A stretch of DNA of 41,098 nucleotides from Flavobacterium sp. (GTDB lineage: Bacteria; Bacteroidota; Bacteroidia; Flavobacteriales; Flavobacteriaceae). The notes beneath the pieces are model-generated. The model was not told the origin of the DNA and searched no databases. It saw nothing but the letters and a program-made list of their open reading frames with translations. The DNA lies in the NCBI GenBank assembly GCA_014377455.1, contig JACMPO010000119.1, positions 1 through 41,098 of the forward strand, in the 5' to 3' direction. This document shows, piece after piece, positions 19,176 to 27,842 of this stretch (positions are counted from its first letter, which is position 1; each line of letters starts with the position of its first letter). The position numbers and the translations under genes were made by a program.

Positions 19176-19853
19176 ATGAAATTTTTCTCTTTCTTAATGT
19201 TTCTTTGTTTTTCATTTTCGGTTCAAGCTCAGTTTGAATCGTCTAAAAAGCCATTGAGTTTTAGTTTAAAACCAAAGAAAAATGCACCCAAAGTCGTTCC
19301 ATTGCCTAAGGAAACTGATCCCAATAAACCTCAGGCTATTCCATTTGAAAGCAAATTTTTAAAGAATCCAAAAGACAAATTATTAGATAATGCCTTATCA
19401 AATCCTAAAGTAGAGCTTGGTGCTAAACCACAATATGAACTCAAAAATCCAGCCGAATTATTTGAAGATCGTTATAATAAAAAAGATGGAAATATTGAAG
19501 AACGTTATAAAAGCGATACTTTTTTAGGACAGTTTAAAAGTAATTCAAAAACTATTCGAGTGGCGTGTCGAGATCACGAAGCGCCAGATGGTGACCGCGT
19601 AAGAATTTGGAATAATGACCGAATTGTAGTGGACGATATTGAATTAGAGTCAGATTACAAAGAAGTTTTTTTGGATTTGGAAGTGGGGTTTAACAAAATA
19701 GAATTTGAAGCTTTAAATCAGGGATTATCAGGACCAAACACGGCTCAGTTCACCGTTTTTGATGATAAAGGTGCTGTAATAACTAACAATAAATGGAATT
19801 TAACTACTGGAGTTAAAGCTAAAATAATTGTTGTGAAAGAAGATAAAAAATAA
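19176..19853 (+). CDS. Secreted protein of unknown function with C-terminal beta domain
   Basis: I use the ATG at 19176 (225 residues), not the TTG just before it. The signal peptide is MKFFSFLMFLCFSFSVQAQ. A low-complexity lysine/proline-rich linker (~20-100) is followed by a compact C-terminal domain (~115-215) with DGDRVRIWNNDRIVVDDIEL, then VGFNKIEFEALNQGLSGPNT and FTVFDDKG. I recall this pattern from uncharacterised secreted Bacteroidota proteins and know no function for it. The one cysteine in the mature protein lies in VACRDHEAPDG. It is divergent from the TonB receptor and convergent with isocitrate dehydrogenase, separated from the latter by a shared terminator. Confidence 0.78.
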   Translation: MKFFSFLMFLCFSFSVQAQFESSKKPLSFSLKPKKNAPKVVPLPKETDPNKPQAIPFESKFLKNPKDKLLDNALSNPKVELGAKPQYELKNPAELFEDRYNKKDGNIEERYKSDTFLGQFKSNSKTIRVACRDHEAPDGDRVRIWNNDRIVVDDIELESDYKEVFLDLEVGFNKIEFEALNQGLSGPNTAQFTVFDDKGAVITNNKWNLTTGVKAKIIVVKEDKK

Positions 19854-19878
19854 AAAAGACGACCGAAGTCGCCTTTTT
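19853..19878. terminator. Bidirectional terminator
   Basis: Stem AAAAAGACGAC (19853-19863) and GTCGCCTTTTT (19868-19878) enclose a CGAA tetraloop with one mismatch/wobble. The A run on one side and T run on the other allow termination of both the secreted-protein gene and the convergent isocitrate dehydrogenase gene. Confidence 0.8.
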
Positions 19879-19897
19879 AGTAATTAAATAAAATTTT

Positions 19898-21121
19898 TTA
19901 TTTTAATTTTCTCTCTAAATTTTCTTTAATCGCAGCTAAAAATCCTTCTGTTGTAAGATAATCGATATCTGTTAAACCGTTTGGTTTTACTAACATTGCT
20001 AAGTCTTTTGTCATTTTACCCGATTCTACAGTTTCAACACAAACTTGTTCCAGCGCCAAACAAAAATTAATTAATTCTTTGTTATCATCTAGTTTTCCGC
20101 GATGTTCCAAACCTCTTGTCCACGCAAAAATTGAAGCAATAGGGTTAGTTGAAGTTGCTTTTCCTTGTTGGTACATTCTGTAATGACGCGTTACAGTTCC
20201 ATGTGCAGCTTCGGCTTCAACAGTTTTTCCATCGGGAGTCACAAGTACCGAAGTCATTAATCCTAAAGATCCAAAACCTTGTGCTACAGTGTCTGATTGT
20301 ACATCGCCATCATAGTTTTTACAAGCCCAAACAAAACCACCACTCCATTTCATTGCAGAAGCTACCATATCGTCTATAAGTCTGTGCTCATAAGTCATTC
20401 CGTTTTTATCAAATTCTTCTTTGTAACTGGACTGAAAAACTTCTTCAAAAATATCTTTGAAACGTCCATCATAAGCTTTAAGAATCGTATTTTTTGTTGA
20501 AAGATATAGTGGCCATTTTTTAGTCAACGCCATTTGAAAAGAGGAATGTGCAAATCCATAAATACTCTCGTCAGTATTGTACATTGCCATCGCAACACCA
20601 TTACCTTGAAAATCATAAACTTCCCACGATTTAGTTTCGCCATTTTCGTTTTCAAAGGTCATTGTTAACTTACCTTTCCCTTTAATAACCGTATCTGTAG
20701 CTTTATATTGATCTCCAAAAGCGTGTCTCCCGATAACAATTGGTTTAGTCCAACCTTGAACATATCTGGGAACATTACTCATTATTATTGGTTCTCTAAA
20801 AACAGTTCCGCCGATAATGTTTCGTAGTGTTCCGTTAGGCGATTTCCACATTTTAGATAAGTTGAATTCCTTAACACGATCTTCGTCAGGCGTAATTGTA
20901 GCACATTTGATTCCTACATTGTATTTCTTTATGGCTTCGGCTGCATCTATTGTGATTTGGTCTTTGGTTGCCTCACGACTTTCAATACCTAAATCATAAT
21001 ATTTAATATCTAAATCTAAATAGGGAAGTATTAATTGTTCTTTTATAAAACTCCAAATAATTCGTGTCATTTCATCTCCATCCAATTCTACAACTGGATT
21101 GGCTACTTTAATTTTTGTCAT
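19898..21121 (-). CDS. icd: NADP-dependent isocitrate dehydrogenase (eukaryotic-type)
   Basis: A 407-residue enzyme oxidatively decarboxylating isocitrate to 2-oxoglutarate. It belongs to the homodimeric eukaryotic-like subfamily, shown by its length and by the N-terminal [13 protein letters not shown], the substrate loop [19 protein letters not shown], the metal/substrate segment [13 protein letters not shown], and the [11 protein letters not shown] motif of the NADP site. A TATATTTG element (21165-21158) lies upstream as a possible -7. With the window's aconitase it covers citrate to 2-oxoglutarate, though the two are separately transcribed. Confidence 0.96.
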   Translation of the reverse strand: MTKIKVANPVVELDGDEMTRIIWSFIKEQLILPYLDLDIKYYDLGIESREATKDQITIDAAEAIKKYNVGIKCATITPDEDRVKEFNLSKMWKSPNGTLRNIIGGTVFREPIIMSNVPRYVQGWTKPIVIGRHAFGDQYKATDTVIKGKGKLTMTFENENGETKSWEVYDFQGNGVAMAMYNTDESIYGFAHSSFQMALTKKWPLYLSTKNTILKAYDGRFKDIFEEVFQSSYKEEFDKNGMTYEHRLIDDMVASAMKWSGGFVWACKNYDGDVQSDTVAQGFGSLGLMTSVLVTPDGKTVEAEAAHGTVTRHYRMYQQGKATSTNPIASIFAWTRGLEHRGKLDDNKELINFCLALEQVCVETVESGKMTKDLAMLVKPNGLTDIDYLTTEGFLAAIKENLERKLK

Positions 21122-21157
21122 GCTTTGGGAAAGTTAGTTTGTATTTTTTTGTGGAAG

Positions 21158-21165
21158 CAAATATA
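21158..21165 (-). promoter_or_regulatory. Candidate -7 element for icd
   Basis: TATATTTG on the minus strand (21165-21158) matches TAnnTTTG exactly, 36 nt before the start codon. No convincing TTG is seen at 17-23 nt upstream. Confidence 0.35.
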
Positions 21166-21310
21166 ATAAAATCAATACGAAATGAATTGATTTGTATTTA
21201 ATATCGATTGAATTATCAATTTCATATTGTAAAGTTAAAATCTTATGATAAATTTAATTTTACAGATTAATATTGAATTATAATGTAGTACGAATTCTCA
21301 TTAACTAATT

Positions 21311-22762
21311 TTAGTACTCTTTTTTATTCAAAAATAAATAATAAACTGGAATTCCTAGTGCAACAATTATTAATCCAAGAACTGTATTTCTGGTATCATA
21401 TTTCAGTAAACAAAAACAAATCAAAGTTGTTATAACGATATATAATATTGGAACAAACGGATATCCAAATGCTTTATAAGGACGTTCAGTATCGGGCTCT
21501 TTTTTTCTTAAAATAAATAATCCTCCTATGGTTAAAATATAAAATAGTAAAGAAGCGAATGTTGCGTAGGTCAATAAATCTCCGTATTTTCCAGAAATAC
21601 ACAGTATGCAAGCCCAGATGCATTGCAACCAAAGTGCCTTTTCTGGAACTTGAAATTTATTTAATTCTTTTGCCTTCTTAAAAAATAGTGCATCATTTGC
21701 CATGGCATAAAAAAGTCTTCCACCAGACAAAATCAAACCACTGTTACATCCAAAAGTAGATACCATAATTAAACCAGCCATTGCAAAAACACCAAAATTC
21801 CCCATAATGACACTTGCAGCCGCTGCACCAACGCGATCTTGACTGGCAAACATAATTCCGTTTTGTGCAATGGTTCCTACTGAAGGATTTCCATGCAAGG
21901 GTAAAAGTGCTAAATAAGCCACATTTGCTAAAATATAAATTACGGTAACTATAAGTGTTCCCAGAAATAAACTTCGTGGAATATTCTTTTTTGGGTCTTT
22001 AATTTCTGCTGCAATAAAGGTTACATTATTCCAAGCATCGCTAGAAAAAAGCGAATTAATAATAGTAGCACCCATGGCACCAAGCAAAGCAATTCCAGAT
22101 AATTTTGTTATAGTGAGCGTTCCATTTTCTGCTAAAACTGTTTTGCTGGCACTCCACATGTCAGAAAAATTACTTGCAAAAACATCCGATTTTAAACCTA
22201 CATACAGTCCTAGAATAATCAATGCAAATAGTGCAATTAGTTTTGCCGAGGTAAATACTAATTGAATTAATTTTCCATTTTTAACACCTTTAGTGTTTAT
22301 ATAAGTCAACAAAAAAATACTCAACATTGCCACTACTTGCTTATTTGTGAATATAAAACTTTTACTAACACTAAAAATTTCTTTTTCTAAAACTGGAAAA
22401 AAAACAGCGCTATAATTTGCAAATGCTACTGCTACAGCCGCAATAACTCCCGTTTGAATCACTGTAAAAACAGTCCAACCGTACAAAAAAGAAATTAATT
22501 TTCCATAAGCACGCTGTATGTATACATATTGTCCACCAGCATTTGGCATCATCCCAGCAAGTTCGCCATAACTTAAAGCAGCCGACATCGTTAGCAAACC
22601 AGTAACCAACCAAATTATTAAAATCCAACCAGCAGATCCAACATCGCGAGCCATCGCCGCTGTTACTAAAAAAATCCCAGAACCTATCATCGATCCAGCA
22701 ACTAAACTTGTTGCGTCAATTAGTCCTAGTGAGCGTTTTAACTCTGTTTTTTCAACCTCCAT
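21311..22762 (-). CDS. APC-superfamily amino acid permease
   Basis: A 483-residue inner-membrane transporter with about 12 hydrophobic helices. The first helix carries the family's GSMIGSGIF motif (~23-31), the unwound substrate-binding region of LeuT-fold APC transporters. The helix 2-3 region SYGELAGMMPNAGGQYVYI (~65-83) and the central SLFSSDAWNNVTFIAAEIKDP (helix 6-7) resemble LAT-type amino acid antiporters and other APC permeases. The substrate is probably an amino acid; which one cannot be told. It is monocistronic, with a TATATTTG element at 22789-22782. The stretch 21122-21310 downstream holds only icd upstream sequence. Confidence 0.9.
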   Translation of the reverse strand: MEVEKTELKRSLGLIDATSLVAGSMIGSGIFLVTAAMARDVGSAGWILIIWLVTGLLTMSAALSYGELAGMMPNAGGQYVYIQRAYGKLISFLYGWTVFTVIQTGVIAAVAVAFANYSAVFFPVLEKEIFSVSKSFIFTNKQVVAMLSIFLLTYINTKGVKNGKLIQLVFTSAKLIALFALIILGLYVGLKSDVFASNFSDMWSASKTVLAENGTLTITKLSGIALLGAMGATIINSLFSSDAWNNVTFIAAEIKDPKKNIPRSLFLGTLIVTVIYILANVAYLALLPLHGNPSVGTIAQNGIMFASQDRVGAAAASVIMGNFGVFAMAGLIMVSTFGCNSGLILSGGRLFYAMANDALFFKKAKELNKFQVPEKALWLQCIWACILCISGKYGDLLTYATFASLLFYILTIGGLFILRKKEPDTERPYKAFGYPFVPILYIVITTLICFCLLKYDTRNTVLGLIIVALGIPVYYLFLNKKEY

Positions 22763-22781
22763 AAACCTAAATTTTAATTCT

Positions 22782-22789
22782 CAAATATA
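22782..22789 (-). promoter_or_regulatory. Candidate -7 element for the APC permease gene
   Basis: TATATTTG (22789-22782, minus strand) matches TAnnTTTG, 19 nt before the start codon. No TTG is seen at the standard distance. Confidence 0.35.
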
Positions 22790-22818
22790 TACTTTTTTAT
22801 TATTTTGGAGCTCTAGGC

Positions 22819-22910
22819 TTGGGATTTATTAATAAACCATTTTCCCGCTTTATCCCAAAACTCCTCTCGTTTTTTAATAACGAGAGGAGGTTTTTTCCCT
22901 GCAATCGGGG
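22819..22910. other. Structured intergenic element with nested hairpins, one terminator-like
   Basis: The 321-nt divergent gap between the permease gene and parA holds an unusually structured block. An 11-bp perfect stem, CTCCTCTCGTT (22861-22871) with AACGAGAGGAG (22879-22889), is followed by six Ts and would terminate plus-strand transcription, yet no gene precedes it on that strand. Outer pairings are possible between TTGGGAT (22819-22825) and ATCCCAA (22852-22858), and between CCCG (22844-22847) and CGGG (22906-22909). The block is more GC-rich than its surroundings. It could be the end of a small RNA or a copy of a dispersed repeat. From memory, the flanks TTTTCCCGCT and TGCAATCGGGGCTA resemble intergenic repeats of Flavobacterium, but I cannot check this. 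Confidence 0.5.
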
Positions 22911-23031
22911 CTAAGCGAATATTCATTGGAACTTTAATCACGTTTCAAATCAATAAAATTTACAGTAATAAACTAACAGTAACCTAACTATAAATAGAAA
23001 TAAAATTAATCCCATTGTTAACAAATATCAC

Positions 23032-23061
23032 TTGAATAAACCATAAAAAATTGTATTTTTA
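23032..23061 (+). promoter_or_regulatory. Probable promoter for parA
   Basis: TTG (23032-23034), a 19-nt spacer and TATTTTTA (23054-23061), one mismatch from TAnnTTTG, end 22 nt before the parA ATG. Confidence 0.45.
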
Positions 23062-23083
23062 CCCCTCAAATTTTAAACTTTAA

Positions 23084-23851
23084 ATGGGCAAAATCATAGC
23101 AATTGCGAATCAAAAAGGAGGCGTTGGCAAAACCACCACTTCTATAAATCTTGCAGCATCACTAGGTGTTTTAGAAAAAAAAGTCTTATTGATTGATGCT
23201 GATCCGCAAGCAAATGCAAGTTCTGGTTTAGGGATAGATGTAGAAAATGTTGCCATTGGAACGTATCAAGTTTTAGAACACAGCAATATTCCCGAAGACG
23301 CAATTGTGCCATCATCTTCACCAAATGTTGATGTAATTCCAGCACATATTGATCTTGTTGCCATCGAAATTGAACTTGTAGATAAAGAAAATAGAGAATA
23401 CATGCTTAAAAAAGCATTGGAATCTATAAAACAAAAATATGATTACATTATTATTGATTGTGCACCATCACTAGGATTGCTAACATTAAATGCATTAACC
23501 GCAGCCGATTCGGTAGTGATTCCCATTCAATGTGAATATTTTGCACTAGAAGGACTTGGAAAATTGTTAAACACCATAAAAAGCGTTCAAAAAATTCACA
23601 ATCCAGATTTAGATATCGAAGGGTTACTGTTAACAATGTACGATTCTCGTTTACGTTTATCAAACCAAGTTGTAGAAGAGGTTCAAAAGCATTTTAACGA
23701 TATGGTTTTTAAAACCATAATACAACGAAATGTAAAATTAAGTGAAGCACCAAGTTTTGGCGAAAGCATCATTAATTTTGATGCAACTAGCAAAGGCGCA
23801 GCAAACTATCTTTCTTTGGCAGAGGAAATTATTAAAAAAAATAGCAATTAA
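23084..23851 (+). CDS. parA: Chromosome partitioning ATPase ParA (Soj)
   Basis: A 255-residue ParA/Soj ATPase. The deviant Walker A KGGVGKTT (11-18), with its signature first lysine, follows IIAIANQ. A Walker A' DADPQANAS (39-47) and Walker B IIIDCAPSLG are also present, and the length is that of chromosomal ParA without an N-terminal HTH extension. ATP-bound ParA dimers coat the nucleoid and drive ParB-parS complexes apart. parB follows after 9 nt. The permease gene lies upstream in divergent orientation. Confidence 0.96.
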   Translation: MGKIIAIANQKGGVGKTTTSINLAASLGVLEKKVLLIDADPQANASSGLGIDVENVAIGTYQVLEHSNIPEDAIVPSSSPNVDVIPAHIDLVAIEIELVDKENREYMLKKALESIKQKYDYIIIDCAPSLGLLTLNALTAADSVVIPIQCEYFALEGLGKLLNTIKSVQKIHNPDLDIEGLLLTMYDSRLRLSNQVVEEVQKHFNDMVFKTIIQRNVKLSEAPSFGESIINFDATSKGAANYLSLAEEIIKKNSN

Positions 23852-23860
23852 GATTTCATT

Positions 23861-24760
23861 ATGGCACAAGCAGTTAAAAAACAAGCTCTAGGTCGTGGAT
23901 TATCGGCACTTTTGAAAGATCCAGCAAATGATATAAAATCAGTTGACGACAAAAACGCAGATAAAGTTGTTGGTAATATTATTGAGCTTGATTTAGAAAC
24001 TATCGATATAAATCCGTTTCAACCTCGAAGTAATTTTAACGAAGATTCGATAAAAGAATTAGCAAATTCCATTCGAGAGTTGGGTGTAATCCAGCCAATT
24101 ACAGTTAGAAAATTGGATTTTAATACTTATCAATTAATATCTGGTGAACGACGTTTGCGTGCTTCTAAGCTAATTGGACTGAAAACAATTCCAGCCTACA
24201 TTCGAATCGCAAATGATAACGAATCACTTGTAATGGCATTGGTTGAGAATATTCAACGGCACGATTTAGACCCAATAGAAATTGCATTGTCTTACCAACG
24301 ACTTATTGAAGAAATTCAGTTAACGCAAGAGCAAATGAGCGAACGTGTAGGAAAAAAACGATCTACTATTACTAATTATTTACGGTTGCTAAAATTAGAC
24401 CCAATTATTCAAACTGGAATTCGTGATGGTTTTGTAAGTATGGGACACGGTCGCGCTTTAATTTCGATTGAAGATCAAGATGTTCAAGCGTCAATTTATC
24501 AAAAAATAATAAGTCAAAATCTTTCGGTACGCGACACAGAAGAAATTGTAAAAAAATACCAAGAAAGTCAAAAACCAACAAGTACAACTTCAAAAAAGAA
24601 AGTTATTCTTGAAATTGAAGAATCAAAAAAACAAACTATTACTGAGTTTTTTGGTGCTAAAATAAGCATTAAAATTGCAGGAAATGGGAAAGGAAAAATT
24701 GAAATTCCATTTCATTCGCAAGAAGATTTTAATCGAATTTTAAAATTAATACAGTCTTAG
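23861..24760 (+). CDS. parB: Chromosome partitioning protein ParB (Spo0J)
   Basis: A 299-residue centromere-binding CTPase. A basic N-terminal tail with the ParA-activating LGRGLSALL motif (~11-19) is followed by the ParB/Srx CTP-binding fold (INPFQPR, then SGERRLRASKLIG and ALVENIQRHDL). The helix-turn-helix LTQEQMSERVGKKRSTITNY comes next, then a C-terminal dimerisation segment. It should load at parS and slide as a clamp. No complete parS was found in the window. The stop codon overlaps the GTG of the next gene by one nucleotide. Confidence 0.96.
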   Translation: MAQAVKKQALGRGLSALLKDPANDIKSVDDKNADKVVGNIIELDLETIDINPFQPRSNFNEDSIKELANSIRELGVIQPITVRKLDFNTYQLISGERRLRASKLIGLKTIPAYIRIANDNESLVMALVENIQRHDLDPIEIALSYQRLIEEIQLTQEQMSERVGKKRSTITNYLRLLKLDPIIQTGIRDGFVSMGHGRALISIEDQDVQASIYQKIISQNLSVRDTEEIVKKYQESQKPTSTTSKKKVILEIEESKKQTITEFFGAKISIKIAGNGKGKIEIPFHSQEDFNRILKLIQS

Positions 24761-25329
24761 TGAAAAATATATTTTACATATTGATTTGCATTTTATTAGT
24801 AAATTCATTTTCCTCTTTTGGGCAAAATAAGGTAGGTGATGATTTAGTTGTAAGTGATTCTTTGGTAAAAAATAAGTCAAAAATGAATCCGCTTTCTCCA
24901 GCAAAAGCAGCCTTTTATTCGGCTATTTTTCCTGGAATGGGTCAAGTTTATAATAAGAAATATTGGAAAGTCCCGTTAGTATATGGTGCTTTGGGAACCA
25001 GTATTTATTTTTTATTAAGCAATCAAAAAAAATATAATCAATATCGAGATGCTTATAAAAGAAGGCTTGAAGGCTTTACCGACGACGATTATAGATATCT
25101 TGACGACACACGATTAATTGCTGGACAAAAGTTTTACCAAACCAACCGAGATTTATCTGCATTAGTTACTCTTTTATTTTATTTTTTAAATATTGTTGAT
25201 GCAAATGTAGATGCTCATTTGATGCAGTTTAATGTAAATGATAAACTATCTTTCAAGCCCAATTTGTACCGCGATGACCTTACGGCAAGAGACAATTTAG
25301 GATTTAAACTGAGTTACAATTTTAAATAA
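24760..25329 (+). CDS. DUF5683-domain membrane/secreted protein
   Basis: A 189-residue protein that starts at GTG (24760), sharing one base with the parB stop codon, which points to translational coupling. After a signal-like N-terminus (KNIFYILICILLVNSFSSFGQ) the conserved core runs from SPAKAAFYSAIFPGMGQVYN (~46-65) through a hydrophobic helix (VPLVYGALGTSIYFLL) to a YRDAYKRRL stretch and a second helix before NIVDANVDAHLMQF. This is the DUF5683 pattern of Bacteroidota; its function is unknown. The GMGQVYN motif resembles TM2-type membrane hairpins. The position between parB and dapB is, to my knowledge, common in flavobacteria. Confidence 0.88.
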   Translation: MKNIFYILICILLVNSFSSFGQNKVGDDLVVSDSLVKNKSKMNPLSPAKAAFYSAIFPGMGQVYNKKYWKVPLVYGALGTSIYFLLSNQKKYNQYRDAYKRRLEGFTDDDYRYLDDTRLIAGQKFYQTNRDLSALVTLLFYFLNIVDANVDAHLMQFNVNDKLSFKPNLYRDDLTARDNLGFKLSYNFK

Positions 25330-25377
25330 AATTGTAGTTTCCTGTAACAAAATATACAAACAAGTATCTAACAAAAC

Positions 25378-26079
25378 ATGAAAATAGCACTTTTAGGTTA
25401 TGGCAAGATGGGAAAAGTAATTGAAAAAATTGCTTTAGAACGCGGTCATGAAATTGTACTTCGAAAAGATGAAAATTCATCTTTTGAAGGATTGCAAAGT
25501 GCCGATGTAGCAATAGATTTTAGCGTTCCCAAGGTTGCAACTCAAAACATTTCGGAATGTCTTAATCAAAACATTCCAATTGTCTCTGGAACAACAGGTT
25601 GGCTTGATGATTATTCTAAAATGGTGACCCTTTGTGAAGAGAAAAATGGGGCTTTTTTATACGGTTCTAATTTTAGTTTGGGTGTTAATTTGTTTTTTGA
25701 AGTAAATGATTATTTGTCCAAAATAATGTCAAAATTCAATCAATATGCGATTTCGATGGAAGAAATTCATCACACACAAAAACTAGACAAACCCAGCGGC
25801 ACTGCAATATCGTTAGCAAATCAAATTGTAAATAATTCGAATTACACAAATTGGTCTATAAAAAATCCAATTGAAAATGAGATTTACATTGAAGTAAAAC
25901 GAATAGATTCAGTTCCGGGAACGCATTCAATTTTTTATAAATCACCAGTAGATACTATAGAAATTAAACATACTGCTCACAACAGAGATGGTTTTGCGTT
26001 TGGTGCATTGCTAGCTTCGGAGTGGTTGGTTGGTAAAAAAGGTGTTTTTACAATGCGAGACGTATTGGGTTTTGATTAA
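25378..26079 (+). CDS. dapB: 4-hydroxy-tetrahydrodipicolinate reductase
   Basis: A 233-residue enzyme reducing HTPA to tetrahydrodipicolinate in the lysine/meso-diaminopimelate pathway, with NAD(P)H. The Rossmann motif is GYGKMGK (7-13). The substrate signature EEIHHTQKLDKPSGTA carries the catalytic pair His131-His132 and Lys135. It is shorter than E. coli DapB (273 aa), as is usual in Bacteroidota, where the region after the Rossmann domain is trimmed. It begins 48 nt after the DUF5683 gene and probably belongs to the parAB transcript. Its product feeds peptidoglycan cross-link synthesis. Confidence 0.96.
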   Translation: MKIALLGYGKMGKVIEKIALERGHEIVLRKDENSSFEGLQSADVAIDFSVPKVATQNISECLNQNIPIVSGTTGWLDDYSKMVTLCEEKNGAFLYGSNFSLGVNLFFEVNDYLSKIMSKFNQYAISMEEIHHTQKLDKPSGTAISLANQIVNNSNYTNWSIKNPIENEIYIEVKRIDSVPGTHSIFYKSPVDTIEIKHTAHNRDGFAFGALLASEWLVGKKGVFTMRDVLGFD

Positions 26080-26171
26080 GCTGGATGTTGTTTTGAAAAA
26101 AAATTAGCATCTAATTGTGATAAAAAATGAAAAGCATTGTTCGAATTTAAAAAATTAATATTTAAAAAATT

Positions 26172-27740
26172 ATGACACTATTTCAATGGTTTATTTTTTT
26201 TCTTGTTATTCAAATAATTCATGGTTTAGGTACTTGGAAATTATATGAAAAAGCGGGACGAAAATCGATGGAGGCTTTTATACCGGTTTATAATTCAATT
26301 ATTTTAATGAAAATCATAAATCGTCCTACTTGGTGGACTGTTTTATTGTTTTTCCCAGTAATTAATTTAATTTTATTTCCAGTTGTTTGGGTTGAAACCT
26401 TGCGTAGTTTTGGAAAAAACACTTCAACAGATACTTTTTTAGCTATTGCTACTTTTGGATTATACATTTATTATGTAAATTATACTCAAAATGTAAGCTA
26501 TATTGAAAATCGAAGTTTGATAGCTACGACTAAAACGGGCGATACGGTTAGCTCTTTACTTTTTGCAATTGTTGTCGCAACCTTAGTGCATACTTATTTG
26601 ATTCAACCATTCACAATTCCATCTTCTTCTTTGGAAAAATCATTATTAATTGGTGATTTTTTGTTTGTGAGTAAAATAAATTATGGTGCCAGAACACCTA
26701 TGACACCAGTTGCTGCGCCTATGGTTCACGATACTTTACCACTTTTAAATATTAAGTCATATTTAAAATGGCCACAACTTCCATATTTTAGATTTCCTGG
26801 TTTTGAAAAAATAAAAAATAACGATATTGTAGTATTTAACTGGCCTGCGGACACCTTATTTAATATGTATAAGCCAGCAGATAAACGTTATGACAAGCCA
26901 AGAGACAAAAAAACGAATTACGTAAAACGATGCGTGGGTATTCCTGGTGATTCATTGTCTGTTAAAAATGGAATTGTGTTTATAAATGGTAAAGAGTTAA
27001 TATTACCAGAAAGAGCAAAACCTCAGTATTCCTATAATGTTGCCATTGACGGAAAAACACCAATAGATTTTGAGTTTTTGTTAAACGATATGAAAGTTAC
27101 AGATGGTGCTGGATTTAAAACAGAAGCTCGAGATACACTTTTTATACAAGCCATGACGTTTGAAAATGCCGAAAGGATGAAAAATGTTCCGGGTGTTACA
27201 GCAGTTACACGAGTTGTAAGAAAAGGTCCAGAAGACGGAATTTTTCCAGATTTTCAAGATGGAAAACCTTCTGTTACTAACAACTGGAGCTGTGATAATT
27301 TTGGTCCAATTTACATTCCGCAACAAGGAAAAAAAGTAGCTTTAAATAAAAAAACGTTGCCATTTTACAACAAAATTATTTCTGAATATGAAGGAAATTC
27401 GCTTAAAGTTGTTGGTAACGATATTTATATCAATGATAAAATTGCAACATCATATACTTTCCAACAAAATTATTATTGGATGATGGGAGATAACCGACAC
27501 AACTCTTTGGATGCTCGTTATTTTGGTTACACTCCAGAAGATCACATAGTTGGGAAGCCAATTTTTATTTGGATGAGTTGGGATACTCACGGCAAAGGTT
27601 TTGGAAAAATTAGATGGGAACGCTTATTTACAACTGTTAGTGGCGAAGGCCAACCGCAATCCTATTTTAAAATTTTCTTAATTTTATTGATTGCTTATTT
27701 TGTGGGAGATTATTTTTGGAAAAAGCGTAAAAGTAATTAG
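26172..27740 (+). CDS. lepB: Signal peptidase I with N-terminal membrane extension
   Basis: A 522-residue inner-membrane protease that removes Sec/Tat signal peptides. The first ~110 residues form a membrane domain (three helices) resembling DUF5684. A helix at ~128-145 then leads into the S26 fold: box B TIPSSSLEKSL with catalytic Ser153, box C DIVVFNW, box D YVKRCVGIPGD with the general base Lys252, and box E MMGDNRHNSLDARYFG (437-452). The region between boxes D and E is ~175 residues, much longer than in E. coli LepB, a Bacteroidota trait. In box B leucine replaces the common methionine after the serine. A C-terminal helix ends in KKRKSN. Confidence 0.95.
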   Translation: MTLFQWFIFFLVIQIIHGLGTWKLYEKAGRKSMEAFIPVYNSIILMKIINRPTWWTVLLFFPVINLILFPVVWVETLRSFGKNTSTDTFLAIATFGLYIYYVNYTQNVSYIENRSLIATTKTGDTVSSLLFAIVVATLVHTYLIQPFTIPSSSLEKSLLIGDFLFVSKINYGARTPMTPVAAPMVHDTLPLLNIKSYLKWPQLPYFRFPGFEKIKNNDIVVFNWPADTLFNMYKPADKRYDKPRDKKTNYVKRCVGIPGDSLSVKNGIVFINGKELILPERAKPQYSYNVAIDGKTPIDFEFLLNDMKVTDGAGFKTEARDTLFIQAMTFENAERMKNVPGVTAVTRVVRKGPEDGIFPDFQDGKPSVTNNWSCDNFGPIYIPQQGKKVALNKKTLPFYNKIISEYEGNSLKVVGNDIYINDKIATSYTFQQNYYWMMGDNRHNSLDARYFGYTPEDHIVGKPIFIWMSWDTHGKGFGKIRWERLFTTVSGEGQPQSYFKIFLILLIAYFVGDYFWKKRKSN

Positions 27741-27784
27741 TTAATTATATAAGTTGTCAATTTGAAAATTGATTTTTGCTATTA

Positions 27785-27823
27785 CAAAAGTCATATCGTC
27801 TTCAACGGACTTTATGACTTTTG
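27785..27823. other. Perfect 11-bp inverted repeat between lepB and wbqC
   Basis: CAAAAGTCATA (27785-27795) pairs perfectly with TATGACTTTTG (27813-27823). The 17-nt loop can add a GTC/GAC pairing. No long T tract follows, so it is a weak terminator candidate and could instead be an attenuator or processing site in the lepB-wbqC transcript. Confidence 0.5.
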
Positions 27824-27842
27824 ACTTTAAAACTTTTACTAA

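Noticed and set aside
9726..21121. Aconitase and isocitrate dehydrogenase as a TCA operon
   Set aside because: They lie 8 kb apart on opposite strands, each with its own terminator, so the proximity is not an operon.
22763..23083. Possible replication origin next to parAB
   Set aside because: I saw no cluster of DnaA boxes and no dnaA or dnaN nearby; recF alone is not evidence for an origin.
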